Positions 43,902-49,494 of a stretch of DNA of 49,494 nt are shown piece after piece. The notes beneath the pieces were generated by a model. That model did not search any database. It saw only the letters and a list, made by a program, of their open reading frames with translations, and had not been told where the DNA came from. Origin of the DNA: Lentisphaerota bacterium. GTDB lineage: Bacteria; Verrucomicrobiota; Lentisphaeria; Victivallales; Victivallaceae. The translations under genes were made by a program, and so were the position numbers. Location of the stretch: assembly GCA_015061685.1 (NCBI GenBank), contig SUWD01000018.1, forward strand, positions 1 through 49,494, read 5' to 3'. Positions within the stretch are counted from its first letter, which is position 1, and each line of letters opens with the position of its first letter.

Positions 43902-44513
43902 TTACGAAAGAGCCGTATGCTGGGATTTATTTTTTGCGATTTTGCTTCTGGCAACGGCACTGGTTTCCATATCACCCAGTTGGATTTTGATCCGGCGGAT
44001 ATTTTCTTTGCATTCGGGGATCTTGACCTTTTCAAAGAGGTTGACTCTCTGGGTGGTGGTGGTCAATTCTGCGAAAAGCAGCTGGTACTGTTTTTCCAGA
44101 ACTTTTCCCTCTGCCCGCAAAGAGAGGGCATCTTTGAGAGCGGCGACACACTCATCGGTGTACCACGGGGTTGTCAGCAGATCCCAGCGGATATCGGCAA
44201 ATTCGACTTTATCGAAAACGGGGATGGTGATTCCGGCGATATTCACTGTGGATGTGGCGATGGTCTGCACTTCCACTAAAGCGGTAAGTTTTTCAGCTTC
44301 GGCGGGATCACTGAAAAATGGCAGGACACCGGCGAGCCGGACGAGAGCTTCCTTGCGGGCGGAGCGGTTGACGGCAAGTTTTTCCATGCTCAAACGCACT
44401 TCCTGCTGGAGCTGTTGTTTTTTCAGCTGGAGCGTCGGCAGGAAACGGTTGAATTGCTTCAGCGAATCCTGTTGATGCTTCTGCTCGGTTTTGGTATATT
44501 TTATCTTTGCCAT
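43902..44513 (-). CDS. atpD: V/A-type ATP synthase subunit D
   Basis: The 203-residue protein is the central rotor stalk (subunit D), which couples the A3B3 head to the membrane ring. It is mostly a long helix-rich, charged coiled coil (KQFNRFLPTLQLKKQQLQQE near 20-40; and LFEKVKIPECKENIRRIKIQ near the end), the usual two-stranded antiparallel coiled-coil pattern. The ATG overlaps the stop of the B-subunit gene by one base. A terminator follows, so this is the last gene of the operon here; the I and K genes that normally follow are absent. Confidence 0.92.
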   Translation of the reverse strand: MAKIKYTKTEQKHQQDSLKQFNRFLPTLQLKKQQLQQEVRLSMEKLAVNRSARKEALVRLAGVLPFFSDPAEAEKLTALVEVQTIATSTVNIAGITIPVFDKVEFADIRWDLLTTPWYTDECVAALKDALSLRAEGKVLEKQYQLLFAELTTTTQRVNLFEKVKIPECKENIRRIKIQLGDMETSAVARSKIAKNKSQHTALS

Positions 44514-45811
44514 TATTCTTTTTCCGGCCAGAATTCTTCAATGAGATCGGTTTTGATACCGACTTCGTTGCGGTCAAAACAATCGGCGAGGATCTCCCAG
44601 CCGAGGTCGAGAGCGTCTTCGAGAGGGATATTGACGGAAAGGTCCATCATTTCGTTTTCGAAGCGTTTACCGTATTTGAGCAGTTTTTCGTCCCATGCCG
44701 ACATGCGGAAACCCATGGATTGTTTTTCCAGAGTACTGCGGTAATCGGAGAAAAGCCGGATCATGGCGTCCATGATAGCCCGGTGATCGCTGCGGGTGCG
44801 TCCGTTGACCTGCTGTTTGAGACGGGAGAGAGAACCGAATGGCTCAATGCGTCCGCCTTTGAGATAGAATTGTCCCTCGGTGATGTATCCGGTATTGTCC
44901 GGCACGGGGTGGGTGACGTCGTCACCGGGCATGGTGGTTACAGCGAGGATGGTGATACTGCCGGCACTGTCAAAGTCAACTGCTTTTTCGTACCGTCCGG
45001 CAAGCTGGCTGTAAAGATCTCCGGGATAACCGCGGGTGGCGGGGATCTGTTCCATGGTGACGGCGATCTCCTTGAGGGCATCAGCGAAGTTGGTCATATC
45101 GGTCAGAAGAACCAGGACCCGTTTGCCTTTAAGGGCGTAAGATTCAGCAACAGCGAGCGACATATCCGGAACCATGAGACATTCTACGACCGGGTCGGCG
45201 GCGGTGTGGACGAACATCACAGTTCTTCCCAAAGCACCATGCTTATCCAGAGTGCGTTTGAAAATGAGATAGTCATCGTATTTCAATCCCATACCGCCGA
45301 GGATGATCACATCGACTTCCGCCTGCAATGCGATACGGGCGAGCAATTCGTTGTACGGTTCACCGGCGACGGAGAAGATGGGGAGTTTCTGAGATTCGAC
45401 GAGGGTATTGAAAACGTCGATCATGGGGATATTGGTACGGATCATATTTCTGGGGATGATCCTTTTTGCCGGGTTGACCGACGGGGTACCGATGGGGGAT
45501 TGTTCATCGGTAACTTCGGGGCGGTTGTCTCTGGGGACGCCTCTGCCGTTGAAAACTCTGCCCAGCAGGGCATCTGAACCGGAGACGCTCATTTCTCTGC
45601 CGAGGAAGCGGATCTGATCTCCGGTGCTGATACCTCTGGCACCGGCGAAAACCTGCAAAGAGACCTGATTGCCGTCCAGCCGGATCACCTGTGCGAGGGA
45701 AACGCCTCTGGCGGAAGTGACTTCAGCAAGTTCGTTGTAAGCTGCACCTTCGGCTTCGACGGTGATGACGTTGCCGGAAATTTTAATGATTTTGTGATAT
45801 ACCTTACGCAT
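44513..45811 (-). CDS. atpB: V/A-type ATP synthase subunit B
   Basis: The 432-residue non-catalytic nucleotide-binding subunit has an N-terminal beta-barrel ([10 protein letters not shown]) and the central RecA-like domain with [20 protein letters not shown] and [17 protein letters not shown]; there is no P-loop, as expected for B. ATG at 45811 is preferred to 45844, because AAGGAAG lies ahead and MRKVYHKI fits the family start. It overlaps the A-subunit stop by 8 bases. It partners AtpA in the A3B3 head. Confidence 0.95.
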   Translation of the reverse strand: MRKVYHKIIKISGNVITVEAEGAAYNELAEVTSARGVSLAQVIRLDGNQVSLQVFAGARGISTGDQIRFLGREMSVSGSDALLGRVFNGRGVPRDNRPEVTDEQSPIGTPSVNPAKRIIPRNMIRTNIPMIDVFNTLVESQKLPIFSVAGEPYNELLARIALQAEVDVIILGGMGLKYDDYLIFKRTLDKHGALGRTVMFVHTAADPVVECLMVPDMSLAVAESYALKGKRVLVLLTDMTNFADALKEIAVTMEQIPATRGYPGDLYSQLAGRYEKAVDFDSAGSITILAVTTMPGDDVTHPVPDNTGYITEGQFYLKGGRIEPFGSLSRLKQQVNGRTRSDHRAIMDAMIRLFSDYRSTLEKQSMGFRMSAWDEKLLKYGKRFENEMMDLSVNIPLEDALDLGWEILADCFDRNEVGIKTDLIEEFWPEKE

Positions 45812-47546
45812 CTTTTCTGCTTCCTTGAGAAATTTCATTTTCAATCAGTACACTCTGGTCGCGGTATTCTTTTGAATCCAGCTCCATATAGTTGCGGTCG
45901 GTGAAAAGCTGCCGCAGACCGAGGAAGAATTTACGGGCACTTTCCTTGTTGTCAAAGTTGAAGTCAGTCTGCAATACTTTGTGGACATCATTGAACATGA
46001 TCCGCTGTCTTTCTGCGGAAGTAGCCCCGTCAACGCTGTCAAAGGTATTCTGCTGCAGATAGGTGTAGTCCAGAAATTCACTTTTGAGATAGACGATGAA
46101 GTCATCCATGGCAGTACCTTCTTCGCCGATAACTTTCATCATCTGATTGACTTCAGAACCCCGGTGGAGAATACCTCTGGCAAAAGCGAGCTGCTGTTTA
46201 TCCACGATACTGGGATATTTGCTCCAGCTGTCCAGGGGGTGGATCGCCGGATAGCGGCGGGCATCGGAGCGTTCACGGGAGAGTCCGAGGAAGGCACCGA
46301 CGACTTTCAAAGTGGCCTGGGTAACGGGTTCTTCAAAGTTTCCTCCGGCGGGAGAGACGGAGCCGCCGATGGTGATGGAACCAATTTCTCCGCTGCGGAG
46401 TTTCACCAGACCGGCTCTTTCATAGAAAGAAGCGATGAGGGATTCGAGGTAAGCCGGGAATGCCTCTTCGCCGGGGATCTCCTCCAGACGGCCGGACATT
46501 TCCCGCAGGGCCTGTGCCCATCGGCTGGTGGAGTCTGCCAAAAGCAGGGTATTCAATCCCATCTGCCGGTAATATTCGGCGAGGGTGACGGCGGTGTAAA
46601 CACTTGCTTCACGGGCGGAGACCGGCATACTGCTGGTATTGCAGATGATTATGGAGCGGTCCATCAGAGATCTGCCGGTTCTTGGGTCGGTCAGATCGGG
46701 GTATTCCCGGAGGATCTCCACGACTTCACCGGCACGTTCACCGCAGGCGGCGATGACGACGACGTCGGCTTCGGCGTTCTGACTGATGGCGTGCTGCAGT
46801 ACGGTTTTGCCGGCACCGAAAGGTCCGGGGGTGCAGAATGTTCCTCCGGTGGCGACCGGGAAGAAGGTATCAATAGTACGCTGACAGGTGATCAGCGGAG
46901 TTTCCGGGAGCAGTTTTTCGGCGTAATCGGCGATGGGTATTTTGACCGGCCAATGCTGGGTCATGGTGATTTTGAATTCATCTCCATGTTCATCGACGGC
47001 GACAGCCATGGTGTCATTGATGGTGTAGTCACCTTCGGCGGTCACGCTGTTGAGGGTGAATTCTCCCTGCCAACGCATGGGGACCATGATGTAGTGTTTG
47101 ACCACGCCCTCCATGACGAAACCGATCCGGTCGCCGGGGATGACTTTATCTCCCTGTTTTGCAACCGGGGTGTAGTGCCAGATTTTTTCCCGGTCGAGTG
47201 CGCGCAGGTAAACTCCCCGCTGGAGGAAGAAGCCGGATTTTTCGGCGAGCAGCGGAAGCGGATTCTGCAATCCGTCATAGACTTGGGTGAGCAAACCGGG
47301 ACCGAGTTCCACGCTGAGCAATTCTCCGGTGAATTCCACCGGATCACCGACTTTGAGACCATTGGTGCTTTCAAACACCTGCAAATCGGCATATTTACCC
47401 CGGACACGGATGACTTCACATTTGATGCGGGCATCTCCGACGGTGGCATAAGCCACTTCGTTCTGCATGATTCTGCCGGAATATTCAACGGTGATCATAT
47501 TGCCGTTGACACCGACGATCGGTTCGATTATCTTGTCCTGTACCAT
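45804..47546 (-). CDS. atpA: V/A-type ATP synthase subunit A
   Basis: The 580-residue catalytic subunit hydrolyses or makes ATP. The P-loop GPFGAGKT lies at 241-248, with [24 protein letters not shown] and [25 protein letters not shown] segments and the A-specific non-homologous insert (about 110-200). The length is usual. It overlaps the B gene by 8 bases and lies 26 bases after the DUF2764 gene. Such enzymes in PVC and spirochaetes may be Na+ or H+ coupled; the ion cannot be told because the K subunit is missing from the window. Confidence 0.97.
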   Translation of the reverse strand: MVQDKIIEPIVGVNGNMITVEYSGRIMQNEVAYATVGDARIKCEVIRVRGKYADLQVFESTNGLKVGDPVEFTGELLSVELGPGLLTQVYDGLQNPLPLLAEKSGFFLQRGVYLRALDREKIWHYTPVAKQGDKVIPGDRIGFVMEGVVKHYIMVPMRWQGEFTLNSVTAEGDYTINDTMAVAVDEHGDEFKITMTQHWPVKIPIADYAEKLLPETPLITCQRTIDTFFPVATGGTFCTPGPFGAGKTVLQHAISQNAEADVVVIAACGERAGEVVEILREYPDLTDPRTGRSLMDRSIIICNTSSMPVSAREASVYTAVTLAEYYRQMGLNTLLLADSTSRWAQALREMSGRLEEIPGEEAFPAYLESLIASFYERAGLVKLRSGEIGSITIGGSVSPAGGNFEEPVTQATLKVVGAFLGLSRERSDARRYPAIHPLDSWSKYPSIVDKQQLAFARGILHRGSEVNQMMKVIGEEGTAMDDFIVYLKSEFLDYTYLQQNTFDSVDGATSAERQRIMFNDVHKVLQTDFNFDNKESARKFFLGLRQLFTDRNYMELDSKEYRDQSVLIENEISQGSRKDA

Positions 47547-47572
47547 CGCTTTAACAACTCCTTGAATAGAGA

Positions 47573-48100
47573 TTAAGGTTCATTGAAATTTGCGGCGAGT
47601 TTTTCGAGAGCCGCCTCGAAGTTTTTACATCCGGCATCCCCGTCCCGTTTGGAATATTTCTGCAGCATGGCAAGTTTCATCCGGTACACGCAGAAATGTA
47701 TAAGATCCATTTCGTGAGAAATTTCCAGCTCATCGAGTTTTCTCCAGCACGCTGCGTCAATTATTTTTTCTCTTTCCAAAGGAGAGGCGGAAACAGCGGA
47801 AGCCAGGGCGAAATCGATTTCGCCGTAAATTTCTCCTGGGACTTCAAAGTGTTCATTGGTTTTGAGTTTTTCGGCACGCATAGCGGCGATCCGGTAATTG
47901 AGGCACTCCTTGAAGCACTTCATCTCCTGATAAACCGGCAGGAGATTTCCGGCATCGGGTGTATCAGCGGCGATGAGTTTGCAGAAATCTTTTTCAGAGA
48001 GCTGTTCTTGAGCCAGCTCATCAAATTCCTCCAGACTCATTTCCGGGACAGCAGCCGGTGTAATTACCGGTAAAATTGCACTTAAAAAGGGGTACATCAT
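47573..48100 (-). CDS. DUF2764-type V-ATPase operon protein (subunit C-like)
   Basis: The 175-residue helical protein sits between the E and A subunit genes, where chlamydial, spirochaetal and PVC operons carry the DUF2764 protein thought to stand in for subunit C. It begins MMYPFLSAILPVI, contains LSEKDFCKLIAAD (about 33-46), and has helical segments ending with EAALEKLAANF. The name rests on context plus its N-terminal MYPFL pattern. The start overlaps the E stop by 4 bases. Confidence 0.75.
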   Translation of the reverse strand: MMYPFLSAILPVITPAAVPEMSLEEFDELAQEQLSEKDFCKLIAADTPDAGNLLPVYQEMKCFKECLNYRIAAMRAEKLKTNEHFEVPGEIYGEIDFALASAVSASPLEREKIIDAACWRKLDELEISHEMDLIHFCVYRMKLAMLQKYSKRDGDAGCKNFEAALEKLAANFNEP

Positions 48101-48705
48101 TCTTGAGCCGCCTTGAAAACGGCACTGAGTTTGTCGCCGATATATTCGTCAAGCAGGTCGGAGACGGCATCCAGAGTGAAATCGTAGAAACATTTTCCGC
48201 CGTCGAAAGACACTTCCATGCCGTTTGCGACCTCTTTACCGGCGAGGACTTTGGGTTCTCTGGTGAAAGAATCAGCCAAAGCTTCACGCAAAGCCTGATC
48301 GAGAGCGGCGGCATTTTTTACTGAAGTGCGTACCGTGATCACGCTGTCGGGTTTTGCACTGAATGCCAGAGCGAGTTCCCGGACGAGTTCTGCCATGAAT
48401 TCCGGAGCGAGAGCAGCAGCTCCGGCATCCTGAATTGCTTCGTGGAGACGTCCGGCAAGTTCTTTACGCAGCTGCAAAAGGATATCGCGGCGGGATTGTT
48501 CCAAAGCTCCGGCGGCACGTTTGGAAACGGAAACGGCTTCTTTTTCGGCGTTGGCGATGATCTCCGCAGCTTCTTTTTTTGCATTGTTGATAATCTCTGC
48601 GGCTTTTTTTTCGGCGTCGGCAATGATTTCATTTTTCTTTGCCTCTGCTTTCATGACACCATCCTGATTGATTCTGTCAAGCAGGCTTTGAAGTTCTTCT
48701 GCCAT
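48097..48705 (-). CDS. atpE: V/A-type ATP synthase subunit E
   Basis: The 202-residue peripheral-stalk subunit E has a long charged N-terminal helix with Ala/Glu/Lys repeats (about 15-70: MKAEAKKNEIIADAEKKAAE and NAKKEAAEIIANAEKEA) and a C-terminal globular domain that binds the A3B3 head. AAAGGAAG precedes the ATG at 48705. It is the first gene of the operon. Confidence 0.92.
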   Translation of the reverse strand: MAEELQSLLDRINQDGVMKAEAKKNEIIADAEKKAAEIINNAKKEAAEIIANAEKEAVSVSKRAAGALEQSRRDILLQLRKELAGRLHEAIQDAGAAALAPEFMAELVRELALAFSAKPDSVITVRTSVKNAAALDQALREALADSFTREPKVLAGKEVANGMEVSFDGGKCFYDFTLDAVSDLLDEYIGDKLSAVFKAAQE

Positions 48706-48774
48706 ACTGCTTCCTTTCTTACGATGCGTTTACTGTCGCTCAATTAATTCAAAAAACCTAACTATGCGAAATAT

Positions 48775-48803
48775 AATTTACCACCTTTTTACAGATTTTT
48801 CAA
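48775..48803 (-). promoter_or_regulatory. Possible V-ATPase operon promoter
   Basis: Minus strand TTGAAA (48803-48798), 17-base spacer, TAAATT (48780-48775), 69 bases before the E start; a TATATT overlaps at 48775-48770 with a less suitable spacing. Confidence 0.4.
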
Positions 48804-48846
48804 GCTATATATATAGATCAAAACGTGATTTTTTTCAGTGTTTGAC

Positions 48847-48875
48847 TTGTTTTTCCATTGAAAAGGGGTTATATT
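48847..48875 (+). promoter_or_regulatory. Promoter of the NifU-domain gene
   Basis: TTGTTT (48847-48852), 17-base spacer, TATATT (48870-48875), 63 bases before the ATG. Confidence 0.5.
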
Positions 48876-48938
48876 TTGGAAGTTGAGTTTCTCCGGGCTT
48901 CCGGAGTTGGAATAAAAATTTAAGGAGAGAGAGTTATC

Positions 48939-49169
48939 ATGGAAGACCTTTCTGTAAAAATTGCCAACCGCCTGAATGAGTTACGCAGTTGTCTGCAGGC
49001 TGACGGCGGAGATTTGGAAGTTGTGTCCATTGAGGGAAAACTGGTTAAACTGCGTTTGCGTGGAGCTTGCGGCAGTTGTCCTCATGCGACGATGACGATC
49101 AAAGAGGGTTTGGAACGCATTCTGCGTGAAGAACTCGACCCGGAAATCACTCTGGAACGGGTGATGTAA
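48939..49169 (+). CDS. NifU C-terminal-domain (NFU) iron-sulfur protein
   Basis: The 76-residue protein is a stand-alone NFU domain: NELRSCLQADGGDLEVVSIE (about 13-32), then GACGSCPHATMTIKEGLERI with the cluster-binding CGSC (CxxC). Such proteins carry and deliver [4Fe-4S] clusters to apoproteins. The length is normal for single-domain versions. AAGGAG precedes the ATG by 11 bases. It is divergent from the V-ATPase operon and followed by a terminator; it appears to be monocistronic. Confidence 0.93.
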   Translation: MEDLSVKIANRLNELRSCLQADGGDLEVVSIEGKLVKLRLRGACGSCPHATMTIKEGLERILREELDPEITLERVM

Positions 49170-49194
49170 GAGTCAGAAATCTTATCTTGATCGG

Positions 49195-49245
49195 GGGCTG
49201 TTGCCAAACCTCGCAGAGGTAAGCAACAGTCCTTCTTGTTTTTTC
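49195..49245 (+). terminator. Terminator after the NifU-domain gene
   Basis: GGGCTGTTGC (49195-49204) pairs with GCAACAGTCC (49223-49232, one G-T), with an inner ACCTC/GAGGT stem, and is followed by TTCTTGTTTTTT. Confidence 0.75.
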
Positions 49246-49494
49246 AGGGAGAAAAAAGTTTCTGCTTGAGTAATTCAGTACATTTTTTTTATTTGCTCAA
49301 AAGTTTTCTTTGAGAAATACACTTTGCCGACGACAACGGAGGAGTTGAGAAGTATTGCAGATTGCGGGAAAGCTGCACCGAGGATTTATCCCGGTGCGAG
49401 GGGGAGTCCGGGGGAAACTTCCCCCGGATGGCACTTCGCATTCACAATCCAAGATCTCTCCTGTCGCCATAAAAGGCGGCAGAGAGTCTGATTG
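49246..49494. other. Non-coding right edge with three strong hairpins
   Basis: No gene is seen. Hairpins lie at 49375-49397 (GCACCG-a-GGAT with ATCC-CGGTGC), 49407-49428 (TCCGGGGGAA with TTCCCCCGGA) and about 49456-49486 (CTCT-c-CTGTCGCC with GGCGGCAG-AGAG). The GC-rich block stands out from its AT-rich surroundings. Confidence 0.6.

Noticed and set aside
45981..47576. A 531-codon plus-strand open frame opposite atpA
   Set aside because: AtpA is unambiguous and in an operon; the antisense product is compositionally odd and matches no family.

Overview
The window reads as chromosomal DNA of an anaerobic member of the PVC group, most likely Lentisphaerota (Victivallales-like). This is inferred from gene content, not from a marker gene. 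The main clues are a V/A-type ATPase operon in the chlamydial/spirochaetal order (E, DUF2764, A, B, D), pyruvate phosphate dikinase, paired secretin-like proteins of the kind seen in Akkermansia and relatives, a TIGR04073 exosortase-associated protein, and a C10-type peptidase with CARDB and RTX-like repeats. No rRNA, transposase, integrase or CRISPR array was seen. Promoters repeatedly fit TTGACA/TTGAAA, a 16-17 bp spacer, then TATATT.

Left part (1-7.7 kb): two small unrecognised minus-strand genes run off the left edge behind a near-consensus promoter. They are followed by pyruvate phosphate dikinase and a small lipoprotein (both minus), then a plus-strand sugar-nucleotide epimerase. Next is a tight plus-strand run: ferredoxin-thioredoxin reductase-like protein, thioredoxin, short MscS channel, NfeD and an SPFH/QmcA-like protein, closed by a terminator.

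Middle part (7.8-26.5 kb): a 1508-residue C10 peptidase/CARDB/RTX-like protein with almost identical 318-bp tandem repeats; a membrane-anchored unknown; a GltS-type symporter divergent from a MocR-type regulator that lacks the PLP lysine; lptB and hpf; a NifX-like/hotdog/copper ATPase run; a convergent NhaP2-type antiporter; then a MarR regulator followed by two secretin-like exported proteins.

Right part (26.5-49.5 kb): pnuC, an M24 peptidase, plsY, a TIGR04073 protein, ychF, then a dksA-like gene, lspA and the bifunctional NAD(P)HX repair gene. A ComEC-like protein and a membrane glycosyltransferase lie on the minus strand. A tRNA-Thr gene precedes a minus-strand polysaccharide cluster (nucleotide-sugar epimerase, glycosyltransferase, asparagine synthetase) with a long leader holding a nested inverted repeat. 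Then come holA, a citramalate/isopropylmalate synthase gene with a possibly leaderless transcript, the V-ATPase operon without I and K subunits, a NifU-domain gene, and a run of three strong hairpins at the right edge.

The most notable candidates are the nested inverted-repeat leader of the polysaccharide cluster, the lysine-less MocR with two palindromes in its divergent promoter region, the MarR/tandem secretin unit, and the C10-CARDB-RTX protein with a palindrome inside its promoter spacer.
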